Shown: positions 1-9,741, counted from the stretch's first letter. The stretch: DNA of 64,000 nt from Alkalihalobacterium sp048323755 (GCF_048323755.1 NZ_JBLWFS010000001.1:372001-436000), one strand, 5' to 3'. The notes: a model not told the origin generated them from the sequence alone. Made by a program: numbers and translations.

Positions 1-2372
1 GACATCCGACGGAAGAAGAGATAAAAACAAAATACCCAGTCGCCTTCTCCTTCTTTCAATTAAAAAGTGGAAGGTATGGTATTTGTCAGTCAGTCTATAT
101 CGGGAAGGATTATTCAGGAAGGTATGGGAACTATTTTTCTCACGCTTTAATACTCGAAGAAGGTGAATGGCCGTTTGATCCTATTTTGTTATATAAATCG
201 CCTGATCTTCGCACGAGTTTGACCCTGGCAGAACAAGAGATTAGTTATGCACCAAGTCCACTACCTCCATTGGCTTCTATTCAACTAGGGACAGAAATCA
301 CGGAAGAAAAAGTGAATAAATTCATAAGCAATGAACGGAATAAAGATGTACTTACTGGGATGTTAAATGCCCTTATAGAGGAAAAGGGGGCACCTGGGTC
401 TCTTTTTATAACCGCTGAACCGAATGAAATTCCGTTATGGGTCGCTGCTGTTCGCCTAGCGCTTCCATTACAATTGACGCAACAACTATTTTTTACTACC
501 TATTCTTATGATCCTGAGAGAGAGAATTTTGTTATTAATGCTACCTTAGATGAAGGTGTACGTTTCAACTTCAAAGATCGCGGACTGTATTCACAATTGA
601 ATATGTTTAATATGAAAGAAGATAGTGTTAGTCAAATTAATAGTCATTTCAGTTATCCTAATCAAATGGTAGGAAAGCCAGAGCTTGTCAAGAAGTTTGA
701 AGTCTTTCTAAAGGACTACAAACATTCACAGGTAAATGGTGACCTGGATAAGGCGCTGATACTCTTTACTCTGCAACATTCACCTTCCGCAATGTTAAGT
801 GAAAGTAATTGGCTGGATGCGATCAGTTATGCGAGACGTTACCTTCAAGAAGACGCATTTTCAAAGTTTATGGAGAAAGTACCAGTAGATCAACTAAGTG
901 ATATTCCTTCACGAAGTAATCTAGAAGCAGTTAAAGAAATCGCTCTGTTCCTCTTTGAAACAGCAAACATCACGAAACTAGAGGCTCATCACGAGAAGGC
1001 AACCGACTTTTTGATCGAAGCACTAGATGTCAAGATGACAGAAGCAAGAGATGAAACAACCATCAAATCGATCGAACGATTTTTTGAGGACATATATAAA
1101 GAAATTGTAGAGAGGCAATATGTCTACAATTTCTTTCTTTCACCTGAACGATTAGACCTGTTAAGGAAACAGCTACAGCAGATGAACGATAGGGAAAAAG
1201 AAAGAGTTTACCACCAAAAGGTTATTCAGTTCATTACTGAAACGAATACTGAGTGGAGAGACCTTCACACAAGTCAAAAGGATTTCATCATTCGATATTT
1301 ACCGGGCGAGATTCAATATAACCAAATCTGCACAGGATCCTTTTTTGCACAAATGATCATCTATTGGGGTCAACGAGTGACTAATCATCGTTCTCTTGAT
1401 CTCATCAAGAAAGAGATCGACACAGCTACTCACCAAAGTATGTGGGAAGACGAAGTATTTCGTACATTAGAAAAGGATAAAGAAGGAAGAAAATTACTAT
1501 TCCTTATATTTACTAAAGAGATAGAGGCGGCAAAGGTCAAAACAGATTATCTGAATCTATATTTAAAAAAGATCATTAAGTTTAATCAATTTTTGGGGGA
1601 GCATTCAAAAGATATCCTCTCAAAATATAAAGATGAAGTTTTAATTGGCAAACCTTTTGATGAACTGATCAAACTGTTTTCGAATAAGGGGCTCGTTCAT
1701 CTTTTAGAACAGAATGGTATATTAAAATCACTTATGAAAGAAAGCGATCTAATACTGCCATTCCATGAGGGGTTACAAGAAAAGAGAGAACAACTGGTTA
1801 CACTAAACAATAAATACCTTGAATTGATAGATAAAGATCATAAGAAACTAGTACTGGCTATTGAGACAATCGATCTCAAACAGAAGAAGAAATATGACAC
1901 AGATTATCTTAAAAGCTTCGTATCTGCAGCAATGAAAGAACTAGACAAACGGGAATATAAGGATTATTTATTATGGGCCCTTCCTGATTTAATGCCGGCT
2001 TTCTATCAAGACAGAAAAGATTTCAGTGATTTAGTGAAAAAAATAGATAGAGTAGAATTTACTCCAACTTTGATCGAGTCACTACAAAAATTAAAAGAAA
2101 CGCAAAAGTTAAAACATTCACCGAATTTCTTTGCAGAATACTTCTCCTTGCTTAATGATCGAGAAGCTGATGAGTATAGCCGATCAGCTAAAGAAGAAAT
2201 GAAAAAATACCTCATTGAAAACCCGAATGAAGGGAAAAAGATTGATGAGATATTTAAGAATGTAAAAGGTAATCCCAAGGTTAAAAAGGCGTGGCAAAGC
2301 TTTTATAAAGAAGCGCAAAAAGAACGTGGGAATGCTTTTATGAGATCGGTGAAAAAATTAATGGGGCGTTAA
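1..2372 (+). CDS. GTPase-associated protein, GAP1-N2-like, 5' end outside window
   Basis: The reading frame is open from base 3, so the gene begins before the window; 789 residues are visible. The ATG-like starts further in are internal. The first ~60 residues carry the pattern FSFFQLKSGRYGI, IGKDYSGRYGN and HALIL, which resembles the GAP1-N2 domain. A middle segment with LPLQLTQQLFFTTYSYDP resembles GAP1-M. The remainder is a long, charged, mostly helical region without catalytic motifs I recognise. It ends 17 bases before a membrane GTPase gene, so the two are probably co-transcribed. In published comparative genomics, GAP1 proteins travel with GTPases and were proposed to act in conflict or stress systems. 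That role is inferred here and the family call rests on remembered motifs. Confidence 0.75.
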   Translation, partial: HPTEEEIKTKYPVAFSFFQLKSGRYGICQSVYIGKDYSGRYGNYFSHALILEEGEWPFDPILLYKSPDLRTSLTLAEQEISYAPSPLPPLASIQLGTEITEEKVNKFISNERNKDVLTGMLNALIEEKGAPGSLFITAEPNEIPLWVAAVRLALPLQLTQQLFFTTYSYDPERENFVINATLDEGVRFNFKDRGLYSQLNMFNMKEDSVSQINSHFSYPNQMVGKPELVKKFEVFLKDYKHSQVNGDLDKALILFTLQHSPSAMLSESNWLDAISYARRYLQEDAFSKFMEKVPVDQLSDIPSRSNLEAVKEIALFLFETANITKLEAHHEKATDFLIEALDVKMTEARDETTIKSIERFFEDIYKEIVERQYVYNFFLSPERLDLLRKQLQQMNDREKERVYHQKVIQFITETNTEWRDLHTSQKDFIIRYLPGEIQYNQICTGSFFAQMIIYWGQRVTNHRSLDLIKKEIDTATHQSMWEDEVFRTLEKDKEGRKLLFLIFTKEIEAAKVKTDYLNLYLKKIIKFNQFLGEHSKDILSKYKDEVLIGKPFDELIKLFSNKGLVHLLEQNGILKSLMKESDLILPFHEGLQEKREQLVTLNNKYLELIDKDHKKLVLAIETIDLKQKKKYDTDYLKSFVSAAMKELDKREYKDYLLWALPDLMPAFYQDRKDFSDLVKKIDRVEFTPTLIESLQKLKETQKLKHSPNFFAEYFSLLNDREADEYSRSAKEEMKKYLIENPNEGKKIDEIFKNVKGNPKVKKAWQSFYKEAQKERGNAFMRSVKKLMGR

Positions 2373-2389
2373 TGTAAGGGTGAGTTATT

Positions 2390-4477
2390 ATGAAAGAATA
2401 TGTTTATAGAACATATTTTGTCTTAAGTGGTCTGTTTTTACTAATAGGGATTGCCTATTGGTCAACAGACGTATACACATTAGATTTTCGTAAGTTAGTA
2501 GGTATATCAGGTAGTTTGTTATTTCTTCTACTAGGAATGTATACGCGAAACTACCTTTTTTCGTTTATTGGTTATGGTGCTTTTATATGGGGATTTGCCC
2601 CGCTTATTCATTTTCACCTTTACCCAGGTTCGTATTTTAACGAGTCGTATTTGCTTTATTTTGCGTTAGCTGTTGTCTTATTCATCATCAAACCGCCAGC
2701 TACTTTTTTAAGTGGATTCATGTACAGCTTTTTAGGTGTGTATCTTTACCGCTGTCTATCTGATTATTTTGCTTCAAGTGAAAGCTTTTCTATTGATGTG
2801 TTTTATAATATTGATCTTTTAGCCTTTACTTTTAGTGATTATATTTGGGTTTATTTGTTAATAGGGTATGTCACTAGTGTATTACCTTATTACGTCAACA
2901 GGCAAAGTACGGACGAACCAAGATTTCACTTTGTTACGTTGTTCCCGGTATTTCTAACGACGTTTCCTTTTCAAGTTTTGGTAGGAGTATCAGCGGGTCT
3001 TTACCGGTCACTGATGAACTATAAAAATGTGTTTCAAATGAATGTCATCAAGGAAACAGAAGAAGAGGCTAGGAAGAATGGTCAACCGGCCTATCAAAAC
3101 TATTGGTTCAGAAAAGCTTTCAAAGATATTAGAAGTGCCTATCGAAATACGCTCCAAGTAAACATGACTAGCATGAAGAGGTTTAATCTTACATCTAATC
3201 ATTTGAAGAGTGTATATGGAAATTGTTTAGGGATGATTCCGTTTGTCACCTGGCGAATAGGTGCTATATCCGTTGTATGTTTAGGTTTTGTACTTTTAAC
3301 TATATTTTCTTTGTTTCATTTGATCGTTGTAGGATTGATATCTTCTGTTACGTATATTTATCTAGCTATTTTTTATTTATTAGATCAATTCCATTTGAAG
3401 TCCAAAAAGGTGAATACGGTTTGTCCTAGCTGTTATCATAAGTCGGAACTTCCAGATTACCTATGTTTTAATTGTGGGACAGTTCATTCCAATTTGCGAC
3501 CAGGATTATTTGGCGTTCGAAACAGAAAGTGCCAATGTGGACAAGACATACCGGCTGCTTATCTTACACAACGCCATCAACTGCATTCAGTCTGTAAAGA
3601 GTGTCATAAACCGTTACATACGAAAGAAGCAACTCCATTTTGTGTATCTGTAATTGGTGGACCTTTGTCTGGAAAAACTTCGTTTGTGACGTCTACAATT
3701 CAACAGTTACGACACAAGGTAGCGCCTGAGCGAGGCTGGGACGTAGAGTTTTTAAACGAAGATGATAAGGTACTTCATGAGCAAAAAGTTAACGGAATGC
3801 AAAGTGGACACTTTCCGGCGAAAACAAGTGAGACGAAGCCTTTTGCCATGAATGTGAAGTTAACAAATAAAAGTTGGAGAAACGATAAACTTCTTTATTT
3901 TTATGATCCTGCTGGTGAAGCGTACAGTAATACAAAAGAGTTAGCGAGGCACAGTTATTACGACTATTTGGATGGTTTAATTCTAGTGATTGATCCGTTT
4001 GCTTTACCAAATTTAGCAAGTGAGTTAGAGGAAGAACTTCGCGATCATCCTTCCAAAGTAAACCAATCGGCTGAGCTTTTAGATGATACCTTTGATAAGT
4101 TAATGGTTCATCTTGCTAAAAATATTGGAATAAAGGAAAATAAGAAGTTAAACATTCCGTTAGCAATTGTAATAAATAAGGTAGATGCATTTGGTTTAGA
4201 AGAAAGAATATCATCTTATGAAGTAAGCAGTACGATAGATAATGAAACCGGGCAATCGTTAGACAATCCTCCTAAGAGCGAGTTAGAGAGAGTGAATAAT
4301 GATTGCAAAGCCTTTCTTTCATCTGTCGGCTACCAGTTTTTTGTTAATCAATTGGAAAGTAAATTTAGTAAGTATCAATTTTTTCTGTCCAGCTCTGTAT
4401 CAACTTCAAGGTCTGAGAACAATGACAGTACAAAACCGTTGTTGTGGTTATTAAAACAGCGGGGCGAAATTAAATAA
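2390..4477 (+). CDS. Membrane-anchored zinc-ribbon P-loop GTPase (double-GTPase-2-like)
   Basis: A 695-residue protein with three parts. Residues 1-~340 contain many hydrophobic membrane segments. Residues ~345-405 carry repeated Cys pairs (CPSC, CFNC, CQCG, CKEC), a likely zinc ribbon. From ~420 comes a cytoplasmic P-loop domain with GGPLSGKTS (Walker A, ~423-431), DPAGE (Walker B/G3-like, ~505) and NKVD (G4, ~595), so guanine nucleotide binding is expected. The order resembles the DO-GTPase2 family found next to GAP1 genes. The start is supported by AAGGGTGAG upstream. It follows the GAP1-like gene by 17 bases and ends at a strong hairpin terminator. I infer a two-component membrane NTPase module, possibly sensing or responding to envelope invasion; the trigger and effector are not visible. 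Confidence 0.75.
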   Translation: MKEYVYRTYFVLSGLFLLIGIAYWSTDVYTLDFRKLVGISGSLLFLLLGMYTRNYLFSFIGYGAFIWGFAPLIHFHLYPGSYFNESYLLYFALAVVLFIIKPPATFLSGFMYSFLGVYLYRCLSDYFASSESFSIDVFYNIDLLAFTFSDYIWVYLLIGYVTSVLPYYVNRQSTDEPRFHFVTLFPVFLTTFPFQVLVGVSAGLYRSLMNYKNVFQMNVIKETEEEARKNGQPAYQNYWFRKAFKDIRSAYRNTLQVNMTSMKRFNLTSNHLKSVYGNCLGMIPFVTWRIGAISVVCLGFVLLTIFSLFHLIVVGLISSVTYIYLAIFYLLDQFHLKSKKVNTVCPSCYHKSELPDYLCFNCGTVHSNLRPGLFGVRNRKCQCGQDIPAAYLTQRHQLHSVCKECHKPLHTKEATPFCVSVIGGPLSGKTSFVTSTIQQLRHKVAPERGWDVEFLNEDDKVLHEQKVNGMQSGHFPAKTSETKPFAMNVKLTNKSWRNDKLLYFYDPAGEAYSNTKELARHSYYDYLDGLILVIDPFALPNLASELEEELRDHPSKVNQSAELLDDTFDKLMVHLAKNIGIKENKKLNIPLAIVINKVDAFGLEERISSYEVSSTIDNETGQSLDNPPKSELERVNNDCKAFLSSVGYQFFVNQLESKFSKYQFFLSSSVSTSRSENNDSTKPLLWLLKQRGEIK

Positions 4478-4490
4478 ATAAGTATAATAA

Positions 4491-4534
4491 ATGATGGCCA
4501 ACCCCTTTTAAATAAAGGTTTGGCCATCATTTTG
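4491..4534 (+). terminator. Rho-independent terminator after the GTPase gene
   Basis: ATGATGGCCAA pairs with TTGGCCATCAT across a short AT-rich loop, followed by TTTTG. It closes the GAP1/GTPase operon and may also serve the convergent Spo0E-like gene. Confidence 0.8.
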
Positions 4535-4559
4535 TTAAGTGTATTCTTTTCAACAATCA

Positions 4560-4760
4560 TTATATCGATTGCCTCATCAAGTGATTTCGTTGTTTGCTAC
4601 TCTTTTGATTTTTCACTTCTTCATACTGATTTAATAGTTCATCCAATTCCTTACTGATCTGAAGGGTTCTCGCAGATGATATTCCATAGGTTAATGAATA
4701 CTCTAACATTTGCTGCCGCTTTTGCTCTATTTGAATTTCTAACTGTTTTAAATCTACCAT
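4560..4760 (-). CDS. Spo0E-like aspartyl-phosphate phosphatase
   Basis: A 66-residue, two-helix protein. The motif ISKELDELLNQY near residues 35-46 matches the Spo0E-like family signature (S-x-x-LD-x-x-I/L-x-x-Y). Family members dephosphorylate Spo0A~P and so delay sporulation. The start is supported by GGAG seven bases upstream of ATG. It stands alone and convergent to the GTPase operon. Many spore formers carry several paralogues, so the exact one cannot be named. Confidence 0.82.
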   Translation of the reverse strand: MVDLKQLEIQIEQKRQQMLEYSLTYGISSARTLQISKELDELLNQYEEVKNQKSSKQRNHLMRQSI

Positions 4761-5067
4761 CTCATATCTCCATCACTAGGAATTTAACACTATGAATACC
4801 CTACCATATACCTACCAAAATTGGAATAGAGTACACAATAATGTCACCACCTAATTTCGGGTTAAACAATCTGACAAAGTTTCTAAAAATCTCCATAATC
4901 TCTTCAGGAAATTATACCAGGAAAAAGATACAATGGAGGTAACAAATTAGACGAAATTTCATGAAATAGAAGGATCTGCTTTAACGATTTTAAGTCGTTA
5001 CATTAGAGTCTTCTAATTTCATAAGGAATTAATAGTTGAAAAAACATCATAGTTCAGTTGGACTTCT
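4761..5067. other. Intergenic region, nothing recognised
   Basis: AT-rich region between divergent genes. It must hold the promoter of the Spo0E-like gene and that of the ATPase gene, but I find no convincing -35/-10 pair. A small palindrome (TAACGA...TCGTTA) lies near 4983-5001. Confidence 0.4.
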
Positions 5068-5081
5068 GGGGAGGTAGTGAG

Positions 5082-7751
5082 TTGGAAGAAAAAAAGTGGT
5101 ACAACGTAGAAGCTGGGCACGTCTTAGAACAGATAAAAACCGACGAGAAACAAGGGCTTACGAACGAAGAGGCAACGGCGAGGCAGGCGCAGTACGGGAA
5201 AAATGAACTTCCTGTCGGAAAGGTCGAGCCGAAATGGAAGAAGTTTTTCAAGCATTTTCATGATGTTTTGATTTATGTGTTACTCGCGGCTGCGCTCATC
5301 ACCGTTGTTTTAGGTCATTATATTGATACGGCGGTTATTTTACTCGTTGCGATTATTAATGCTGTGATTGGTTACGTTCAAGAAAATAAAGCGGAAAAAG
5401 CGCTGGATGGCATCCGGAACATGCTTTCCTTGAAGGCGAATGTCATTCGAGGCGGTCTTCGGACGGAAGTTGCTTCCAAGGAATTGGTTCCTGGTGACAT
5501 AGTGTTGTTACGTGCTGGAGACAAAATCCCCGCTGATCTTCGGGTGTTGAGAGCGGACAATTTAAAAGTGGAAGAGTCTCCTTTAACCGGGGAGTCGGTG
5601 TCGGTAGAGAAAAGAACCGAGACGTTGCCGGAGGATACAGTTCTAGGTGATCGAAAAAATATGGTGTTTTCCGGAACGTCGATTGCTTCCGGTTCAGGAA
5701 TGGGAGTTGTGGTCGCTACAGGAGAGCAAACCGAGATTGGAAAAATCAATACATCGATGACTCAGGTGGAAGAGCTGCAAACGCCGCTTTTAAAACAAAC
5801 TGCGAAATTTGGGAAAATGATTTCTGTCGTTATTTTATTTGGGGCAGCGGCGATGTTTCTATTTGGTTACACCTTCCATGACTATGAGGCGTCAGAACTG
5901 TTGCTTGCCGTCATTGGGCTTGCGGTAGCGGCGATTCCTGAAGGGTTGCCGGCGATCTTGTCGATTATTTTAGCTTTGGGTGTTCAAACGATGGCGAGTA
6001 ACAATGCGATTGTGCGGAACTTGCCGTCGGTTGAAACGTTAGGTGCGGTGTCTGTCATTTGTTCGGACAAGACAGGTACGTTGACGAAAAATGAAATGAC
6101 GGTGACTTCGTTAATCTTAGCGGAAAAAGAGTTTACGATTACTGGAACAGGGTATGAACCGGTCGGTCGAATAGAGCACGAAGGTCAAGAAGCGGATCTG
6201 GAGACAGATGCAGCTTTAAAAGACTTTTTAACGTGTGTAAAAACGGTCAATGAAGCGAGTCTTTATCAAGATGAGCAAGGGCAGTGGGTGATTAATGGGG
6301 AGCCGACGGAAAGCTGCTTAGTGACAGTAGCTGAAAAAGCGAACCAACCGGTCGCGAAGTTAGAGTCGCTTTCAAAAATCCCATTCGACTCCGCTTATAA
6401 ATATATGGCTTCTTTAGTAGAAGTGAATGGAGAAAAAGTGATTTATGTAAAAGGAGCTCCTGACCGTCTGTTTGAAATGGCGGGACTAGAAGCAGGCTCA
6501 AGTGAAAAAACGTTGTGGGAAGGAAAGATGAAGAAGCAGGCGCAGATGGGGAAACGGGTCATTGGAGCGGCGATGAAAAAAGTAAGTTCTGACGTTACCT
6601 CAATTGATCATGTCGACGTGCAGTCGGGACTGACGTTGCTCGGATTAGCTGGAATTATCGATCCTCCTCGAGAAGAAGCGATTGTGGCAGTTTCGGAATG
6701 TAAGAAGGCCGGCATTGTCGTCAAAATGATTACGGGCGATCATAAAGAAACGGCAATTGCGATTGGAAACCAGCTCGGAATCGGTGATGGCACGCAGGCA
6801 ATTGAAGGGCGCGAACTCGATCAGATGACACCCGAACAATTAAAGCAAGCAGCCGTTGACTATGATGTCTTCGCTCGAACGAGTCCTGAAAACAAACTGC
6901 AACTCGTGCAAGCGTTACAAGAACACGGACATATTTGTGCGATGACCGGGGATGGTGTCAATGATGCACCGGCGCTAAAGCGGGCTGATATCGGTGTAGC
7001 GATGGGCATCAAAGGGACCGAGGTTTCCAAAGATGCTTCGCAAATGGTGCTTGTCGATGATAATTTTAGAACGATTGTTAATGCGGTGCGGGAAGGCCGG
7101 CGTGTTTATGATAATTTAAAGAAGACAATTCTGTTTATTTTACCGACGAATGGGGCTGAGGCGTTTCTGATCTTTGCGGCTATATTGTTCGGGACGATGA
7201 TGCCATTAACTCCTGTACAAATCCTTTGGGTGAACATGATTACGGCCGTGACGATTTCCTTGGCGATTGCTTTTGAGAAGTTAGAAAAAGGAACGATGGA
7301 ACGCCCACCGCGGGAGCCGAATACGAAGCTGTTAAGTCCTTATTATATTTTCCGGATCGTCTTTGTATCGCTGTTGATCGGCGGCGGAATTTTAGCGATG
7401 AACGCTGAGTTAATGAACAACGGTTATGACCAAGCGACGGTGAACACCGTGACACTCCAAGCGTTAGTAATTGCTCAATTATTTCATTTGTTCAACTGTA
7501 GAAGCGAACGAAACTTTGCCCTGACGAAAGACTTTTTTACGAATAAAGTCGCGTTTATCGTCGCAGGACTTCTCATTATCATTCAGTTAGGCGTTACCTA
7601 TCTTCCGTTCATGAACACGGTATTAGGAACGGTACCTATTCCCGCCGATTACTGGATCATTCCGGTCCTCATCGGGTTTGCCGTCTTTGTAATCGTTGAG
7701 ATTGAAAAGTGGATAACGAGGAAAGTTGTAGCAGCACGAGCAAGTCGATAA
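5082..7751 (+). CDS. yloB: Calcium-transporting P-type ATPase (PMR1/SERCA type)
   Basis: An 889-residue P-type ATPase that would pump Ca2+ out of the cytoplasm using ATP. It has an N-terminal cation-ATPase domain, the actuator TGES loop (~169), the phosphorylation motif DKTGTLT (~329), the hinge TGDGVNDAP (~620) and the C-terminal cation ATPase membrane helices. AAIPEGLPA in the fourth membrane helix is typical of Ca2+ pumps. The TTG at 5082 was chosen because GGGGAGGT lies seven bases upstream; an in-frame TTG at 5058 has no ribosome site. Length matches B. subtilis YloB (about 890). It is a single gene followed by a repeat hairpin. Calcium specificity is inferred from family. Confidence 0.92.
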   Translation: MEEKKWYNVEAGHVLEQIKTDEKQGLTNEEATARQAQYGKNELPVGKVEPKWKKFFKHFHDVLIYVLLAAALITVVLGHYIDTAVILLVAIINAVIGYVQENKAEKALDGIRNMLSLKANVIRGGLRTEVASKELVPGDIVLLRAGDKIPADLRVLRADNLKVEESPLTGESVSVEKRTETLPEDTVLGDRKNMVFSGTSIASGSGMGVVVATGEQTEIGKINTSMTQVEELQTPLLKQTAKFGKMISVVILFGAAAMFLFGYTFHDYEASELLLAVIGLAVAAIPEGLPAILSIILALGVQTMASNNAIVRNLPSVETLGAVSVICSDKTGTLTKNEMTVTSLILAEKEFTITGTGYEPVGRIEHEGQEADLETDAALKDFLTCVKTVNEASLYQDEQGQWVINGEPTESCLVTVAEKANQPVAKLESLSKIPFDSAYKYMASLVEVNGEKVIYVKGAPDRLFEMAGLEAGSSEKTLWEGKMKKQAQMGKRVIGAAMKKVSSDVTSIDHVDVQSGLTLLGLAGIIDPPREEAIVAVSECKKAGIVVKMITGDHKETAIAIGNQLGIGDGTQAIEGRELDQMTPEQLKQAAVDYDVFARTSPENKLQLVQALQEHGHICAMTGDGVNDAPALKRADIGVAMGIKGTEVSKDASQMVLVDDNFRTIVNAVREGRRVYDNLKKTILFILPTNGAEAFLIFAAILFGTMMPLTPVQILWVNMITAVTISLAIAFEKLEKGTMERPPREPNTKLLSPYYIFRIVFVSLLIGGGILAMNAELMNNGYDQATVNTVTLQALVIAQLFHLFNCRSERNFALTKDFFTNKVAFIVAGLLIIIQLGVTYLPFMNTVLGTVPIPADYWIIPVLIGFAVFVIVEIEKWITRKVVAARASR

Positions 7752-7788
7752 GGCAGTGAAGGGTAAGAAGAAATAAACGTTAATAATC

Positions 7789-7828
7789 GGTACGCGGCAC
7801 CTTTAGTGTATGAAAGGTGCCACGTACC
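7789..7828. repeat. Dispersed GGCACCTTT hairpin, copy 1
   Basis: Near-perfect inverted repeat: GGTACGCGGCACCTTT pairs with AAAGGTGCCACGTACC, one mismatch. First of seven copies in the window sharing a GGCACCTT/AAGGTGCC core. It lies just after the ATPase gene but lacks a long T run. Confidence 0.8.
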
Positions 7829-7848
7829 TTTACTGTGCTAAAGTAAAC

Positions 7849-7878
7849 AAAAGCACTCCCGAATATGGGAGTGCTTTT
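7849..7878. terminator. Bidirectional terminator between ATPase and lipoprotein genes
   Basis: Perfect 12-base stem AAAAGCACTCCC / GGGAGTGCTTTT with a six-base loop. A and T runs on both sides let it serve the + strand ATPase and the - strand lipoprotein. Confidence 0.88.
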
Positions 7879-7883
7879 CATGC

Positions 7884-8867
7884 TTAAGCTTCTTCTTCAG
7901 TTTCGTCTGCTTCGATTTCGTCCTCATCCGTAAGTTCATCTTCTTCTATCACGTCGAAGTCGAATTCTTCAAGGTCGAAGTCTTCCATATCTTCTAAGCC
8001 TTCGAGGAATTCAAAGCTGAATTCCTCGGCGGAATCTAGCACTTCCTGTGGAATAGTGATTTCATCGACGTTGTTAAAGTTCGTTATGACGCCCGTCATT
8101 CGTTGGATAGTCACCATGGTTTCATCTTCTATTGTCATAGACATATGCATTTCAACGTCCATTTTCGTTTGGTAGAACGTGTCTTTATCGATATAGATCA
8201 CATAGTTAAACGTTTGGACTTCCATCATTCCTAGAAGTTCATCCATCATGGCACTAGCTCCAGCTTCTTGCATAAAGCCCATTGCTTCATGTGCCATCGT
8301 TTTAAAGTTATCGTCAGACCCATAGACTGTTAAGATATAGTGGCTTTCCTCTTCTGTAAGCTGGGTATCTTCAGCGAATTGTTTAAAGACTTTAAGTTGC
8401 TCTTCGGCATTCATTTGCTGTTGTGAAACTTCTAGAAGATCTTGTGAAAATTCTTCAGGAAACCTCACCCATCCACCTTGCATGGAGTCTTTAACAAACA
8501 TTCCATCTTCTGTAAAATAACTTTCGGTTTCAATGACTTCTACACTTTCCTCAAGTCCAGTCATTGTCATTTTTTGATATAGTCTCATTGGCTCCACTGT
8601 AATATCGGCAACCATTGTCATGTTCATTTGGAATGGATCTTGACCAGGCATTTCAAGCTCTTGCTCGTTGTTCATTTCCATCGTATAGCTCTCTAATTTA
8701 TTCATTGCGGTTATCGATTTTTCAATAATTTCATCTACTGATAGAACTGTAGCATCGGTCGTGTCTTGGTTGTCTGTGTTAGTGCTAGATGATGGTTCAC
8801 CACCGCTACAAGCTGCTAAAAGTAATATAAGAGATAAGCTAACAAATAAAGCTTTTATAAAACTCAT
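7884..8867 (-). CDS. Lipoprotein with acidic C-terminal tail, DUF6612-like
   Basis: A 327-residue secreted lipoprotein. The start at 8867 was chosen because AAGGGGG lies just upstream; an earlier ATG at 8897 has none. The signal peptide ends in a lipobox LLLAACSGG. The mature part resembles DUF6612-family Bacillus lipoproteins (repeated Met/Glu-rich beta strands such as YTMEMNNEQELEMPG), which have a LolA-like fold in related families. The last ~50 residues are almost all Asp/Glu, an unusual acidic tail. Function is unknown; it should sit on the outer face of the membrane. It is monocistronic with a strong terminator. Confidence 0.8.
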   Translation of the reverse strand: MSFIKALFVSLSLILLLAACSGGEPSSSTNTDNQDTTDATVLSVDEIIEKSITAMNKLESYTMEMNNEQELEMPGQDPFQMNMTMVADITVEPMRLYQKMTMTGLEESVEVIETESYFTEDGMFVKDSMQGGWVRFPEEFSQDLLEVSQQQMNAEEQLKVFKQFAEDTQLTEEESHYILTVYGSDDNFKTMAHEAMGFMQEAGASAMMDELLGMMEVQTFNYVIYIDKDTFYQTKMDVEMHMSMTIEDETMVTIQRMTGVITNFNNVDEITIPQEVLDSAEEFSFEFLEGLEDMEDFDLEEFDFDVIEEDELTDEDEIEADETEEEA

Positions 8868-9002
8868 AAGTACCCCCTTGTTATAAACACATTTCAAATA
8901 AAAACTTTAGCATACCTTTACTGTTTTTAATAGGGGTAATCATATGTGATATTAAGACAAAATTCGCATGGAATTTATCGTTTGAGGACTTATTTTTAAA
9001 AA

Positions 9003-9230
9003 GGTAGCGGTGTATTAGAAGGTATTATGTAAGTGTGAAGATCAGGATGCAGTTTACTTTTCTAGTACACCGCATGGTAGGAGCTGATTACCTGACCGGG
9101 ACATAATGGTGAGGGACAAAGTTAGTTTGCTTATGCACCGAACCTCGTAGGAGACGGTAAAAAGCATCACAGCTCTTTCTAGAGGATGACCGGCTGTGTA
9201 GGGGTATAGGGGTTAGATTTAACCCCAGGA
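9003..9230 (+). ncRNA. Candidate structured RNA upstream of the cold-shock/hpf region
   Basis: A GC-richer island in an AT-rich 950-base gap with several nested helices. 9007-9020 pairs with 9060-9073 (14 pairs, one G-U). GGTA 9076-9079 pairs with TACC 9089-9092, CATAA 9102-9106 with TTATG 9131-9135, and ACCG 9137-9140 with CGGT 9155-9158. CACAGC 9168-9173 pairs with GCTGTG 9193-9198, enclosing another hairpin. GGGGTTA 9209-9215 pairs with TAACCCC 9220-9226. No ORF fits. Strand is assumed from the downstream genes. Proximity to hpf (raiA) makes the raiA-motif RNA one possible identity, but I cannot verify it. Confidence 0.5.
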
Positions 9231-9741
9231 AAGATTAAATTTCGTCAAACTTTGACGTAACTTTATATTACCAAATTAGGAAAACAATTAGCAATAATGT
9301 TTTCTTGAAATAATTGTAAAAGTATTATGACTTTTATTACAGGTTGATGATAATGATGAAGAAATAGATAGAACTAAATGTTGATTAATTCGACAATAGG
9401 ATTGTTTGGGTAGGAATATATTAGGAGGAAAAAAGTAGTGGGTGTGTTTTGGTGAGTGATTAGAGGTTATGGTTTTAGCCAACGTTTACTGGGTTTTTAA
9501 TAAGATGCTAACATTACTTAATGTACTATGCTTCTTAAGCGAAATCTTTTTCCATCAACAAAATTTTTAGCCAAAATGCGTATATTAATTTCAAATTCAG
9601 AGATAATAAATTACGAAAATCCACAGTTCACTATATTTAACATTTTAATAACATAATTTAGTCGATTACCTGGATTCAGGGCGGAAATTGATAGGCGAAA
9701 TTTTCGTCAATATTTGTCGCAAACTTTAGAGCCTAAGGGGT
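9231..9741. other. AT-rich intergenic region with a short palindrome
   Basis: No gene is supported. CGTCAAA-C-TTTGACG at 9244-9258 is a perfect palindrome of seven-base arms that could be an operator or a short hairpin. The rest shows nothing I can identify. Confidence 0.4.

Noticed and set aside
5378..5749. 123-residue minus-strand open frame
   Set aside because: Lies fully inside the ATPase gene and mirrors its codon pattern.
9288..9482. 64-residue minus-strand open frame
   Set aside because: AT-rich composition, no ribosome site, no recognisable domain.
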